From Pseudoxanthomonas japonensis (GTDB lineage Bacteria; Pseudomonadota; Gammaproteobacteria; Xanthomonadales; Xanthomonadaceae), in contig NZ_PDWW01000030.1 in the NCBI RefSeq assembly GCF_010093445.1, forward strand, positions 1-48,308: a stretch of 48,308 bases of DNA, given 5' to 3'. Both the position numbers and the translations under genes were made by a program. Positions 15,768 to 24,793 of this stretch are shown piece after piece. The notes beneath the pieces are model-generated. The model worked only from the letters and a program-made list of their open reading frames with translations. It did no database searches and was not told the DNA's origin. Positions within the stretch are counted from its first letter, which is position 1. Every line of letters starts with the position of its first letter.

Positions 15768-17327
15768 TCACGCGCCCGCTGGGTCGTCGACGGTCGTCGT
15801 TGCGTGGCCGGCGCCCTCGCCGTCGCGCATCAGTCGCGCGGCCATCCAGGCGGCAATCAGCATCATCGCCATGCCGAACACCGCGATGGCACGCATGGCA
15901 TCGGTGAAGGCGGTGCGCGCGGTATCGGCGATGGCCGCTCCCGCCGCGCCACCGACTTCGCCGGCGACGGTGACGGCACCACCCAGTGTCGACAGCGCAC
16001 GTGTCGTGTCCGCATCGGGCAGCGTCGCCGGCAATGCCGGGTCCAGCCACAGCCGGTACGCCAGCATGCCGAGGCTACCCAGCACGGCGATACCGAGCGC
16101 ACCGCTGAGTTCGGCACTCGTCTCCGCCAGCGCCGACGCCGCGCCCGCGCGCTCCGGTGGTGCGGTAGTGATGATCAATTCGTTGCCGACGGTGAACACG
16201 GGCGCCATGCCCAGGCTCATCGCCAGCATGCCGGCGATCAGGATCCACAAGCCATGCGGCGGCGTGACCAACGCGGTGATGCCGAAGCCGACCGCAGCGA
16301 ACAGCAGGCCACGCACCATCACCCGCCGTGCGCCCCAGTGGCGCGCCAGCCGTGGCGCCAGCAGCGAGCCGACCGTGAAGCACACTGACCAGGGGATCGT
16401 CGCGACGCCGGCCTGCAGCGGCGTCAGCCCGAGCACCAGCTGCAGGTACTGGGTCATGAAGATGTACACGCCCATCATCGACAGGCCCGCCAGCGCATAG
16501 GCGACGATGGCGGCGGAGAACGCCGGCCGGCGGAACAGCGTGACGTCCAGGAAGGGATACGCCAGGTGCTTCTGCCGGCGCACGAACAGCGCGCCCAATG
16601 CCACGCCCGCCAGCAGCACCGCGACGCCACGCGGATCCATGCCGTACTCGGCGATTCGCTTCAGCCCATAGACAACCGCCAGTACCGCGGACAGCGACTG
16701 CGCCATGCTGGCCGGGTCGAGCTTGCCGGCGTCGGGGTCCCGGTATTCCGGCAGCAGTTTCGGCCCCAGGACGAGCAGCAGCACCATCACCGGCACTGCG
16801 GCCAGGAACGCCGCGCCCCACCACCACCATTGCAGCAGCAGGCCGCCGACCAGTGGGCCGATGGCGCCACCGACCGAGAACGCCGCGATCCATACGCCGA
16901 TCGCGAACTGGCGTTCGTGCTCGTCATGGAACATGTTCCGGATCAGCGACATCGTCGACGGTGCGAGCGTGGCGCCCGCCACGCCCAACAGCGCACGCAT
17001 CGCGATCAGCATCTCCGCGCTGCGCGAGAACGCCGCCAGCACCGAGGCCACCGCGAAGGCCGCCGCACCTATCAGCAGCAGCTTGCGCCGCCCGATGCGG
17101 TCGCCCAGCGTACCCATCGTCATCAGGAAGCCGGCCACCAGGAAGCCGTACACGTCGACGATCCACAGCAGCTGGCTGGCGCTGGGGTCGAGCTCGGCGC
17201 TGATCGCCGGCAGCGCCAGGTTCAGCACCGTCAGGTCCATCGCATAGACCATGCAGGGCAGGGCGATGATGGCCAGCCCGATCCATTCGCGACGGGTGGC
17301 TTTGGCGGGGATGGTCGTGGTCGACAT
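15768..17327 (-). CDS. MFS exporter, DHA2 (14-helix) family, SmvA/QacA-like
   Basis: 519 residues from ATG 17327 (a further eight residues are open upstream). Fourteen hydrophobic segments can be traced. Helix 1 contains MDLTVLNLALPAI, loop 2-3 has LGDRIGRRKLL (motif A), and motif C lies in GIGV/GGAIGPLVGG. This matches the DHA2 family of proton-coupled drug exporters such as QacA and SmvA, which expel quaternary ammonium compounds and dyes. No membrane-fusion partner gene is nearby, so it probably acts alone in the inner membrane. Substrate unknown. Confidence 0.88.
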   Translation of the reverse strand: MSTTTIPAKATRREWIGLAIIALPCMVYAMDLTVLNLALPAISAELDPSASQLLWIVDVYGFLVAGFLMTMGTLGDRIGRRKLLLIGAAAFAVASVLAAFSRSAEMLIAMRALLGVAGATLAPSTMSLIRNMFHDEHERQFAIGVWIAAFSVGGAIGPLVGGLLLQWWWWGAAFLAAVPVMVLLLVLGPKLLPEYRDPDAGKLDPASMAQSLSAVLAVVYGLKRIAEYGMDPRGVAVLLAGVALGALFVRRQKHLAYPFLDVTLFRRPAFSAAIVAYALAGLSMMGVYIFMTQYLQLVLGLTPLQAGVATIPWSVCFTVGSLLAPRLARHWGARRVMVRGLLFAAVGFGITALVTPPHGLWILIAGMLAMSLGMAPVFTVGNELIITTAPPERAGAASALAETSAELSGALGIAVLGSLGMLAYRLWLDPALPATLPDADTTRALSTLGGAVTVAGEVGGAAGAAIADTARTAFTDAMRAIAVFGMAMMLIAAWMAARLMRDGEGAGHATTTVDDPAGA

Positions 17328-17402
17328 GCGGGTCCGTCGGTGGCGTGTCATCCCGTTCGACGAACGGGGATGGCGTATTTCGACGAAGGATACCGATCCG
17401 CG

Positions 17403-17894
17403 TCAGGTGCCTTCCATGTCTACCCGGATATGCGGGCAATGTCCCGCCAGGTCCCGCGCCCACTCGATGGCGTCGTAGGGAACGCCACGCTCGGACGGGA
17501 AACGCAGTGGTGCATCGTCGTGGTCGTACAGGAGAATCCGGTCGTCGCTCTCGTCTGCGCGCCGCACGCGGATCCGCGCGATCCGGTCCAGTGCGATCGC
17601 GTGTTCGCCGGGTGCGATCTCGTCGTCCCACCACCATAGCGTGCGCGCCTCGAGGTCCAGCCGGCTGCCCCAGCGACGCACATGCACCAGCATCGCCAGC
17701 GCGGTGCCGGCGAACACGAACCCCATCACGAAGGCCACCGGTACCAGCCACGGCGCGCACTGCCGTCCGCTGGCATCGCAGTTGCTGGCCGGATCGAGGG
17801 TCAGTCCTGCGTACACGAACATCGCGCCGACCAGCAGCATGCCGTAGACGCGGAGATCGCGCCGGCTGGTGCTGGCCTGCCGCAGCTTGCGCAT
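17403..17894 (-). CDS. Hypothetical membrane protein
   Basis: 163 residues. Two transmembrane helices (about 16-34 and 48-72) are followed by a soluble part with HVRRWGSRLDLEARTLWWWDDE, resembling PH-like membrane-anchored domains, but I do not recognise the family. Two cysteines (CDASGRQC) lie in the short loop between the helices, probably periplasmic. It is four bases downstream of the aldehyde dehydrogenase gene and 75 bases upstream of the MFS gene, so it may be part of the same transcript. The many charged C-terminal residues suggest a cytoplasmic tail. Confidence 0.65.
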   Translation of the reverse strand: MRKLRQASTSRRDLRVYGMLLVGAMFVYAGLTLDPASNCDASGRQCAPWLVPVAFVMGFVFAGTALAMLVHVRRWGSRLDLEARTLWWWDDEIAPGEHAIALDRIARIRVRRADESDDRILLYDHDDAPLRFPSERGVPYDAIEWARDLAGHCPHIRVDMEGT

Positions 17895-17898
17895 GGTG

Positions 17899-19425
17899 CT
17901 AGCGGATGATGAAGTCGATGAACCGCGCGACCTTCGAATACGGCGGCTTCAGCAGGTCGCTGCCTGCGCGGCGCGGTTGCCACAGCACCGGCAGCGCCTT
18001 GCTCATCGCGTCGAAGCCGGCGCGGCCGTGGTAGGCGCCCATGCCGCTGGGGCCGATGCCGCCGAACGGCAGCGCGTTGATGCCGAAATGCAGCACGGTG
18101 TCGTTGACCGTGACGCCGCCAGCCAGCGTCGTGCCGAGGATCTTTTCCACCCGCGCGCGGTCGTGGCTGAAGGGATACAGTGCCAGCGGCCGGTCGTGTG
18201 CGTTGACGTAGGCGATGGCCTCGTCCAGCGACTCGACGGTGCGGATCGGCAGGATGGGGCCGAAGATCTCGTCCTGCATGACCTTCGCATCGTCGCCTGG
18301 CTCGATGACGACCGTCGGTGCGAACAACCGCTGCGCGCGGTCGTGTTTCGGCGCCAGCGGAACGACCTCATGCCCGCGCTGACGGGCGTCGTCCAGATAG
18401 CCTTCCAGCCGTGCGAACTGGCCGTCGTTGATGATGCGGGTGAAGTCGCCGGCCTCGGACAGGTCGCCATAGCGCGCCGCGACCTGGTCGCGCAGCGCCT
18501 GCACCAGCGCATCGCGACGCTGGCGGCCGACCAGCAGCACGTAGTCGGGCGCAATGCAGGTCTGCCCGCCGTTGAACCACTTGCCGGTCGCCAGCCGCGC
18601 GGCCGCCTGGTCCACCGGGAAGTCGTCGCAGACGATGGCGGGCGACTTGCCGCCGAGCTCCAGCGTCAGCGGCGTCAGGTTCGGTGCGGCGGCGGCCATC
18701 ACCTTGCGGCCCACCGCCGTGGAGCCGGTGAACACCAGATGGTCGAACGGGAGGGCAGCGAACGCGCCCGCCACCTCGGCACCGCCGGCGGCGACGCTGA
18801 CGCGTTCCGGCGGGAACACCTCCGCGAGCAGCGAGCGCAGGAACGCGGTCGTGCGCGGCGTGTGTTCCGACGGTTTCAGGTACACGTGGTTGCCCGCGGC
18901 GATGGCGGTCGCCAGCGGAATCAGCGCCAGGTTGACCGGATAGTTCCACGGCGCGATCACGCCGACCACACCGACGGGTTCCTGCCGGATCTCCGCGCGC
19001 GCTGGCCAGAAGCGCCAGCCCACGCCGACCCGCTTCGGCTTCATCCAGCGGCGCAGGTGCGAGGCGAGGTGGTCGATCTCGTTGAGCACGGTCATGCCGT
19101 CGGCGATCAGGGTTTCATGCCGCGAGCGGTGGCCGAAATCGGCGGCGACGGTATCCGCCATCTCCGGCAGCCGGCGCTTCAGCGCGTCGCGCAGCCGCTG
19201 CAGGTCGTCGCGACGCTGGGCGTAGTCCGGCTTGCGCGCCTGCCAGGTGTCGCGCAGCCGCTGCAGCACGGGGGCAAGGTCGCCGACCGGCGTATCGCCG
19301 TCGGGGGCGCGGGTGCCGTTGCCGGCGGGAGAGGCGGCGTCCGCGGTGGCGGCCGCGATCGCGGCGTTGGCGGCGGTGATGGCCGCGTTCGCGGCGGTCG
19401 TGGCGGCGTGCGGAGAGGTCGTCAT
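17899..19425 (-). CDS. Coniferyl-aldehyde-dehydrogenase-like NAD(P)-dependent aldehyde dehydrogenase
   Basis: 508 residues. Catalytic N161 (PWNYP), E256 (LELGGKSP) and C290 (GGQTCIAPDY) are intact, with the NAD-binding FTGSTAVGR before E256. Sequence style and the GGQTCIAPDY motif fit the CalB/coniferyl aldehyde dehydrogenase group, which often oxidises diverse aldehydes; the true substrate is not set by sequence. The first 35 or so residues form an unusual Ala-rich repeat (AATTAANAAITAANAAIAAA) absent from typical family members, so translation could also start later. It is divergent from the gamma carbonic anhydrase gene. Confidence 0.88.
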   Translation of the reverse strand: MTTSPHAATTAANAAITAANAAIAAATADAASPAGNGTRAPDGDTPVGDLAPVLQRLRDTWQARKPDYAQRRDDLQRLRDALKRRLPEMADTVAADFGHRSRHETLIADGMTVLNEIDHLASHLRRWMKPKRVGVGWRFWPARAEIRQEPVGVVGVIAPWNYPVNLALIPLATAIAAGNHVYLKPSEHTPRTTAFLRSLLAEVFPPERVSVAAGGAEVAGAFAALPFDHLVFTGSTAVGRKVMAAAAPNLTPLTLELGGKSPAIVCDDFPVDQAAARLATGKWFNGGQTCIAPDYVLLVGRQRRDALVQALRDQVAARYGDLSEAGDFTRIINDGQFARLEGYLDDARQRGHEVVPLAPKHDRAQRLFAPTVVIEPGDDAKVMQDEIFGPILPIRTVESLDEAIAYVNAHDRPLALYPFSHDRARVEKILGTTLAGGVTVNDTVLHFGINALPFGGIGPSGMGAYHGRAGFDAMSKALPVLWQPRRAGSDLLKPPYSKVARFIDFIIR

Positions 19426-19462
19426 GGGGCGAGTGTATGCCGTCGTTCCGGAGCCGGCGCAC

Positions 19463-19468
19463 TACAAT
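19463..19468 (+). promoter_or_regulatory. -10 hexamer placed for a leaderless transcript
   Basis: TACAAT (5/6 to consensus) ends six bases before the ATG at 19475, putting the expected transcription start on the A of the start codon. No Shine-Dalgarno is present, and there is no good -35 at the standard distance. Confidence 0.45.
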
Positions 19469-19474
19469 CCGGGC

Positions 19475-20035
19475 ATGGACCCGAATCTGACCGCCCTGCG
19501 CCCCTACCTTGACCGCTTTCCCGTCCTCGGGCCGCGCGTCTACGTCGACCCGGCCGCCACCGTCATCGGCGATGTCGAACTGGCCGAGGACGTCTCGATC
19601 TGGCCGGGCACCATCCTGCGCGGCGACGTCAACTTCATCCGCGTCGGCGCGCGCACCAACGTGCAGGACGGCACCATCGTCCATGTCAGCCACCACAGCC
19701 CGTACAACAAGGCCGGCTATCCGACCCTGATCGGCGCCGACGTCACCATCGGCCACGGCACCATCATCCATGCCTGCACCATCGAGGACCTGTGCCTGAT
19801 CGGCATGGGTGCCTGCATCCTCGACGGGGCGACGGTGAAGAAGCATGGCTTCCTCGGTGCCGGCGCGATCCTCGGACCGGGCAAGGTGGTCGGCGAGGCC
19901 GAGCTGTGGTTGGGCAATCCCGCCCGCCTCGTGCGCGTGCTTTCGGACAAGGAGATCGAGAGCCTGCATTACTCGGCGGCGCACTACGTGAAGCTGAAAG
20001 ACCGTTACCTGCAGCCCACACCGACTGCGGCATGA
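19475..20035 (+). CDS. Gamma-class carbonic anhydrase-like protein (YrdA/PaaY type)
   Basis: 186 residues of left-handed beta-helix hexapeptide repeats (IGDVEL, VSIWPG, VNFIRVGA and so on) and a C-terminal helix. Candidate zinc ligands are H70 (IVHVSHH), H94 (IGHG) and H99 (IIHA), the gamma-CA triad formed between subunits of a trimer. Relatives include YrdA and PaaY; many have weak carbonic anhydrase activity and unclear physiological roles. The likely -10 at 19463-19468 suggests the mRNA begins at the ATG. The next gene starts 38 bases downstream in the same direction. Confidence 0.9.
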   Translation: MDPNLTALRPYLDRFPVLGPRVYVDPAATVIGDVELAEDVSIWPGTILRGDVNFIRVGARTNVQDGTIVHVSHHSPYNKAGYPTLIGADVTIGHGTIIHACTIEDLCLIGMGACILDGATVKKHGFLGAGAILGPGKVVGEAELWLGNPARLVRVLSDKEIESLHYSAAHYVKLKDRYLQPTPTAA

Positions 20036-20073
20036 TGGCGCGCGGCGCGCTCCGCGCCGACTGGGAGACCCGC

Positions 20074-20451
20074 ATGGCCTGGAAACCGGACGGCTACACC
20101 TCGGTGGCCCCGTATCTCGTGGTCGATGGTGCGCAGCGCACCATCGACTTCCTCGTCACGGTGTTCGGCGCCGAACCGCTGCGCATGCATCCGATGGGCG
20201 ATCGCCTCGGCCACGGGGAAGTCCGCATCGACGATACCGTGCTGATGCTGGCCGATGGCATGGACGGCTGGCCGCCCATCGCCAGCCACGTGCATCTCTA
20301 CGTGCCGGATGTCGATGCGACGTGGGAGCGCGCGCTCACGGCCGGTGCCGAGCCGGTGCAGGCGCCGGAAGAGAAGGGCGACGGCGACCGTCGTTGCGGC
20401 TTCCGCGATGCCGGTGGCACCACGTGGTGGATCTCCACGCAGGTCGGGTGA
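20074..20451 (+). CDS. VOC-fold (glyoxalase/bleomycin resistance-like) protein
   Basis: 125 residues from ATG 20074, with GGGAG eight bases upstream; an upstream in-frame ATG is less well placed. The sequence has the paired beta-alpha-beta-beta-beta modules of the vicinal oxygen chelate fold: YLVVDGAQRTIDFLVTVFGAE, HGEVRIDDTVLML, then SHVHLYVPDVDATWERALTAGAE and DRRCGFRDAGGTTWWI. This is the PhnB/glyoxalase-like subgroup, in which enzymatic activity is often unproven. It probably shares a transcript with the gamma carbonic anhydrase. The following gene converges on it. Confidence 0.85.
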   Translation: MAWKPDGYTSVAPYLVVDGAQRTIDFLVTVFGAEPLRMHPMGDRLGHGEVRIDDTVLMLADGMDGWPPIASHVHLYVPDVDATWERALTAGAEPVQAPEEKGDGDRRCGFRDAGGTTWWISTQVG

Positions 20452-20461
20452 GCGCGGACGA

Positions 20462-21100
20462 TCAGCGCGACGGCGGCAACCGGCGGTCGACCGCCAGGAA
20501 CGCGAACGCCGTTGCCAGTGCCGCCACCAGGATGACGGCCACGGTGATGCTCACCTGTCCGTAGCCGAGGGTGTCGGCATTGAGGAACGGATACGGATAC
20601 CAGCCCGTCATCGCGCCATGCACCATCGTGTAGGCCAGCCAGGCGACCGGCCAGACGAATGCCCAGCGGATCGTGCGTCCGTCGATCCGCGGCCGCGGGC
20701 CCAGCAACAGCCAGCCGAGCAGCGTCCACACCGGCGAGAACTGGTGGAAGCCGGCATTGATCCAGATGCCGATGCCGCTGGGGTGTACCAGTCCGGACAG
20801 CAGCGTGGCGAACACCACGCCGGTCACTGCGATGCCCAGCAACGCATCGAGTCGCAGCACGCGCCACACCGGGCCGTCGCGGTCGGGCCGGATCACCAGG
20901 CTGATGGCCGCCGCCAGCACCAGCAGGTTGCTCTGCACGGTGAAGTAGCTGAAGAACCGCAGCAGCTTCATCGCCAACGGGACCGGCGCGGCCGCCGTCG
21001 TCGTATTCACGTCCTGTCCGCCGCTCACCAGCAGGACCAGCTGCGCGACCACCGTCGCGGACACCACCAGGGCGAGGACCAGGTTCCAGACACGCTGCAT
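20462..21100 (-). CDS. Pr6Pr family membrane protein
   Basis: 212 residues with six hydrophobic segments (about 5-27, 45-66, 82-103, 118-134, 146-166 and 180-202). FFSYFTVQSN after helix 1 and HQFSPVWTLLGWLL and YPYPFLN in the loops are characteristic of the Pr6Pr/FAR-17a-AIG1-like group of six-helix proteins. The eukaryotic AIG1/ADTRP relatives hydrolyse fatty-acid esters of hydroxy fatty acids; whether bacterial members do so is not known. It lies downstream of the cysteine cluster gene on the same strand, with a 10-bp gap. Confidence 0.75.
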   Translation of the reverse strand: MQRVWNLVLALVVSATVVAQLVLLVSGGQDVNTTTAAAPVPLAMKLLRFFSYFTVQSNLLVLAAAISLVIRPDRDGPVWRVLRLDALLGIAVTGVVFATLLSGLVHPSGIGIWINAGFHQFSPVWTLLGWLLLGPRPRIDGRTIRWAFVWPVAWLAYTMVHGAMTGWYPYPFLNADTLGYGQVSITVAVILVAALATAFAFLAVDRRLPPSR

Positions 21101-21110
21101 GCGACGTCTC

Positions 21111-21395
21111 CTAGCTGAGGGAAAGCGTGATCGGTGCCGTTGCGCGCTCGAGCGCCGACAACAGGGCCATCGCCTCGGCGCGATTGGCCCCGCACATGTC
21201 GGCGCCGGGCTTCAATGTGCCGCAGAACGCAGGCCGTTCGGGGTGGCCGAACAGCCGGCAGCGCAGGGCGTCATCCAGTTGCACGCACGGCACGCCGGCC
21301 GGCTTGCCCTGCGGCATACCCGGAATCGGCGAGGTGATCGAAGGCGCGATGCAGCAGGCCGCGCACCCCGACCGGCAGGAGATGACGATATCCAC
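21111..21395 (-). CDS. YkgJ family cysteine cluster protein
   Basis: 94 residues from GTG 21395, chosen because the conserved protein begins shortly before CRSGCAACC. Upstream in-frame codons are not family-like. The cysteines CxxGCxxCC, CVQL, CRLFG, FCGTL and MCG, with SITSPIPGMPQGKPAG between them, define the UPF0153/YkgJ cluster family, thought to bind zinc or an Fe-S centre; the function is unknown. No ribosome binding site is visible before the GTG. A TACACT 10-16 bases upstream could be a -10 giving a very short leader. Confidence 0.82.
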   Translation of the reverse strand: MDIVISCRSGCAACCIAPSITSPIPGMPQGKPAGVPCVQLDDALRCRLFGHPERPAFCGTLKPGADMCGANRAEAMALLSALERATAPITLSLS

Positions 21396-21559
21396 GATGG
21401 CGCGAAGTGTAGGGCCTGGCTGGGCAAGGATGGCGCGTCCGGCTAAAGTCGGCAGGCATTGGGGAAGGCGCATGGACAGCGGGACACACGGGTTCCACCA
21501 CATCGATCCGGTCGCTGCCGGCACACCGTCCCGGAGACGTTGCCCGTGGTGAGTGGCTG

Positions 21560-22240
21560 ATGCTGGATACCTATCGCGAAGTCGTCACGCCCGAGGGCGT
21601 GGGACTGCACCTGCCGGCGGCCGGCCCGGTGCCGCGCGCGCTGGCGTGGGGCATCGACCTGGGCATCCGGCTCGCCATCATCTTCGTCATGGCGATGCTG
21701 CTGGCGCTGTTCGGCGAGGCCGGTGCCGGCCTGCACCTGATCGTGATGTTCCTGGTGTTCTGGGCGTACCCGATCGTGCTGGAGTCGGTCTGGCGCGGGC
21801 AGACCCCCGGCAAGAAGGCGCTCGGCCTGCGCGTGGTGTCGGCCGACGGCGCGCCGGTGGGCTGGCTGGCGGCGATCACCCGCAACCTGCTGCGCACGGT
21901 CGACATGCTGCCGTTCGGGTATGCCGCCGGCCTGGTCGCGTGCCTGGCCGATCCGCATGCGCGTCGCCTGGGCGACATGGTCGCCGGCACGCTGGTGGTC
22001 CATGCCGGTCGTGAGCGCAGCCATGCGCCGGCGCCGGTCAACACGGTGTTCGTGCCGCCGGCCCAGCTGTTGCCGGAGGAGCAGGGCGCGATCGTCGCGT
22101 TCGCCGAACGCGCGCCGCAGCTGACGCCCTCGCGCCAGGAGGAACTGGCCAACCTCGCCCAGCCCATCACCGCGGCGCAGGGACAGGCCGGCGTGCAGCG
22201 TCTGTACGGCATGGCCAACTGGCTGCTGGGGCGGCGATGA
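21560..22240 (+). CDS. RDD family membrane protein
   Basis: 226 residues. An N-terminal segment GVGLHLPAAGPVPRALAWGIDLGIR contains the R and D of the RDD family at the first helix. Helices lie at about 31-50, 55-75 and 105-130, and WRGQTPGKKALGLRVV is the typical loop. A soluble tail of about 80 residues follows. It is first in the block RDD-SpoIIM-DUF4129-DUF4350-MoxR-DUF58-DUF4380; its stop overlaps the next start by four bases. RDD proteins have been linked to ion or osmolyte movement in some species, but here the role is open. Confidence 0.88.
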   Translation: MLDTYREVVTPEGVGLHLPAAGPVPRALAWGIDLGIRLAIIFVMAMLLALFGEAGAGLHLIVMFLVFWAYPIVLESVWRGQTPGKKALGLRVVSADGAPVGWLAAITRNLLRTVDMLPFGYAAGLVACLADPHARRLGDMVAGTLVVHAGRERSHAPAPVNTVFVPPAQLLPEEQGAIVAFAERAPQLTPSRQEELANLAQPITAAQGQAGVQRLYGMANWLLGRR

Positions 22241-23235
22241 GGCAGGAGCAGTTCGTCGCGCGGCACCAGGCCGAATGGCTCGCCTTCGAGTCGTGGCTGC
22301 ACGCGCGTGGCGGGAATGCGCGACGCGCGCGCGGCGAGCGCAACACCGGCGAGCTGACCGACGAGGACGTGCCGGCGCGGTACCGCCGCATCTGCCAGCA
22401 CCTCGCCCTCGCGCGCCGGCGCGGCTACAGCCCGGTCGTGGTCGACCGCCTGCAGGCGCTGATGCAGCAGGGCCACGGCGTGCTGTACCGCACGCCGCCG
22501 CCGCGCTGGCAGCGCGCCCTGCGTTTCCTGCTGGCGGAATTCCCGCGCCTGGTGCGCAGCGAGGCCGGCTGCATGTGGGTGGCGGCGGTGGTGTTCGTGT
22601 TCCCGCTGGTGCTGATGTTCGTGTTGCTGCAGTTCCGGCCGGAGCTGGTGTACAGCATCGTCTCGCCCGAGCAGGTGGCGATGTGGGAGCGCATGTACGA
22701 CCCGAACGACGCGCGGCATGCGCTCGGCCGCGAAAGCGGAACCGACTGGCAGATGTTCGGCCACTACATCTGGAACAACATCGGCATCGGCCTGCGCACG
22801 TTCGCCGGCGGCCTGCTGGCCGGCGTGGGCGCGCTGTTCGTGCTGATCGTCAACGGCATCAGTATCGGCACGGTGTTCGGTCACCTGCAGCAGATCGGTT
22901 CCGGCGACCCGCTGTGGCGCTTCGTCTGCGGGCACGCGCCGTTCGAACTGACCGCCATCGTGCTGGCCGGCGGGGCGGGCCTGCGGCTCGGCCTGAGCCT
23001 GGTGGCGCCGGGGCGCCTGCGGCGTATCGACGCGCTGGCGCGTGCGGGCGCGAAGGGTGCCAGGCTGTGCCTGGGCGTGGCGTTCATGCTGCTGGTGGCG
23101 GCGTTCATCGAAGCCTTCTGGTCGTCGACGCAATCCATCCCCGCCGTCGTGAAGTACAGCGTGTCCGGCGTGCTGTGGACGCTGGTGGCGCTGTGGCTGG
23201 GACTGGGCGGGCGCGGGGTGGCCGATGAGGATTGA
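22237..23235 (+). CDS. SpoIIM-like (stage II sporulation protein M family) membrane protein
   Basis: 332 residues. A charged N-terminal cytoplasmic region (1-105) with ARYRRICQHLALARRRGYSP is followed by five or so helices (about 108-132, 185-215, 225-260, 275-300 and 312-328) and the motif FGHYIWNNIGIGLRTFAGG, typical of the bacterial SpoIIM/DUF95 family. In Bacillus SpoIIM acts in engulfment, but this organism does not sporulate. In non-sporulating bacteria the family recurs beside RDD, DUF4129 and MoxR genes, as here. ATGA overlap with the RDD gene and 11-base overlap with the next gene show tight coupling. Confidence 0.88.
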   Translation: MRQEQFVARHQAEWLAFESWLHARGGNARRARGERNTGELTDEDVPARYRRICQHLALARRRGYSPVVVDRLQALMQQGHGVLYRTPPPRWQRALRFLLAEFPRLVRSEAGCMWVAAVVFVFPLVLMFVLLQFRPELVYSIVSPEQVAMWERMYDPNDARHALGRESGTDWQMFGHYIWNNIGIGLRTFAGGLLAGVGALFVLIVNGISIGTVFGHLQQIGSGDPLWRFVCGHAPFELTAIVLAGGAGLRLGLSLVAPGRLRRIDALARAGAKGARLCLGVAFMLLVAAFIEAFWSSTQSIPAVVKYSVSGVLWTLVALWLGLGGRGVADED

Positions 23236-24793
23236 GCAGCTGACGGTCCGCCTGCGCGCACGCTCCGACTGGGAAGCCATCGAGCTGGGCATGGCGCTGG
23301 TGCGCGGGCATGCCGGGGCGATCTGGACACCCTGGCTCTGGCTGACGCTGCCGGTGTTCGCACTGCTGAACCTCGGCGCATGGTGGATCGACCGGTTCTG
23401 GTTGGCGGCGCTGCTGATGTGGTGGCTGAAGCCGGCCTTCGACCGTATCCCGCTGTACGTGATGTCGCGCGCGGTGTTCGGCAGCGTACCCGCGACGCGC
23501 GAAACGCTGCGCGCGCAGCTCCGCTGGGGCGTACGCACGTTGCCGCACCTGCTCACGTGGCGCCGCCTCAGCCCGGTGCGCTCGCTGTACATGCCGATCG
23601 ACCTGCTGGAGGGCGTGCAGGGCGACCGGCTGCGCCAGCGCCGCAGCGTGCTCGGCGGACAGGCCTATGGCACGGCGATCCTGCTGACCTGGATCTGCCT
23701 GGTGTTCCAGGGGGTGCTCGTGCTGGGCGGCCTCCTCGCGGTGGTCATGTACCTGCCGCAGGACCTGCTGCCGGACAGCGTGCAGGCGGCCTTCCGCGTG
23801 GCGGCCATCGAATGGAACGCCTGGTTCAAGCTCGCCTGGAACGCCTTGCTGTGGGCGGCGATCAGCGTGATCGAGCCGTTCTACGTCGGCGCCGGCTTCG
23901 GCCTGTACCTCAACCGTCGCACGCAGATCGAGGCGTGGGATCTGGAGATCGTGTTCCGCAAGCTGCGCGCACGGCTGGCGGCCGCCGCGCCGATGGTGCT
24001 GGTCGCGAGCCTGTGGCTGGGCATGGTCGGCACGGCCGGGGCACAGGAGCGGCATGGAGCGCCGCCGGTGGCCGCGGACGCGCCGGTCGCTACCGGCGAA
24101 GACGGCAAGCCGGTGCCACCGACGCTGCCGATCGTGTTCGGCGACCAGCGCGTCGATGACCGTACGTTCCGCGAGGCGGCCGACCGGGCGTATCGCGATC
24201 CGCTGCTGGGCCGCCGCCAGGTGCAGTCCGGCTGGGAGCGGCGCAACCCGCAGGAAAGGGACACGAAGGAACCGCACGATCTCGACAACGCCTGGCTCTC
24301 GGGCATCGGCAAGACACTGGCCTTCATCGGCGAGTGGGGCCTGTGGCTGGTGGCGGGCGTGCTGGTGCTGGTGGTGCTGGCGACGGTGCGCTACTGGTGG
24401 CCGTGGATGCGCGGCATCGCGAGATCGCCGGTGGCGCCTCCCGACGCACCGCAGTCCGATGCGCTGGTGTTGCCCGAGGCGCTGCCCGACGACATCGCCA
24501 CGGCCGCGCGCGCGCTGTGGCGCGACGGTCGCCGGCGCGATGCGCTGGCGCTGCTCTACCGCGCCAGCGTGGAAAGCATGAGCCAGCGCGTCGACCTCGT
24601 GCTGCCACCGGGCGCCACCGAGGCCGAATGCCTGCGTGCCTCGCGGCGCCTGCCATTGGCCGAGGACCGCCATGTGTTCGCGCGCATCGTGCGCACCTGG
24701 CAGTACGCCGCCTATGCCGAACGGCTGCCCGGCGAGGACGAGTTCGACGCCCTGGTCGGCGATCTGCAGCAGCGCTACGGGTGGGCGTCGTGA
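23225..24793 (+). CDS. DUF4129 domain membrane protein
   Basis: 522 residues. The N-terminal half has about five to six helices (roughly 30-75, 150-180 and 195-235, and one ending near 270), and then a periplasm-like stretch rich in Pro and Ala. A further helix lies at about 360-382. The C-terminal 100 residues, ALWRDGRRRDALALLYRASV through RTWQYAAYAERLPGEDEFDAL, form the DUF4129 domain. This domain also occurs at the C-terminus of some transglutaminase-like proteins next to MoxR/DUF58 pairs; no transglutaminase triad is seen here. It overlaps its neighbours at both ends. Confidence 0.85.
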   Translation: MRIEQLTVRLRARSDWEAIELGMALVRGHAGAIWTPWLWLTLPVFALLNLGAWWIDRFWLAALLMWWLKPAFDRIPLYVMSRAVFGSVPATRETLRAQLRWGVRTLPHLLTWRRLSPVRSLYMPIDLLEGVQGDRLRQRRSVLGGQAYGTAILLTWICLVFQGVLVLGGLLAVVMYLPQDLLPDSVQAAFRVAAIEWNAWFKLAWNALLWAAISVIEPFYVGAGFGLYLNRRTQIEAWDLEIVFRKLRARLAAAAPMVLVASLWLGMVGTAGAQERHGAPPVAADAPVATGEDGKPVPPTLPIVFGDQRVDDRTFREAADRAYRDPLLGRRQVQSGWERRNPQERDTKEPHDLDNAWLSGIGKTLAFIGEWGLWLVAGVLVLVVLATVRYWWPWMRGIARSPVAPPDAPQSDALVLPEALPDDIATAARALWRDGRRRDALALLYRASVESMSQRVDLVLPPGATEAECLRASRRLPLAEDRHVFARIVRTWQYAAYAERLPGEDEFDALVGDLQQRYGWAS

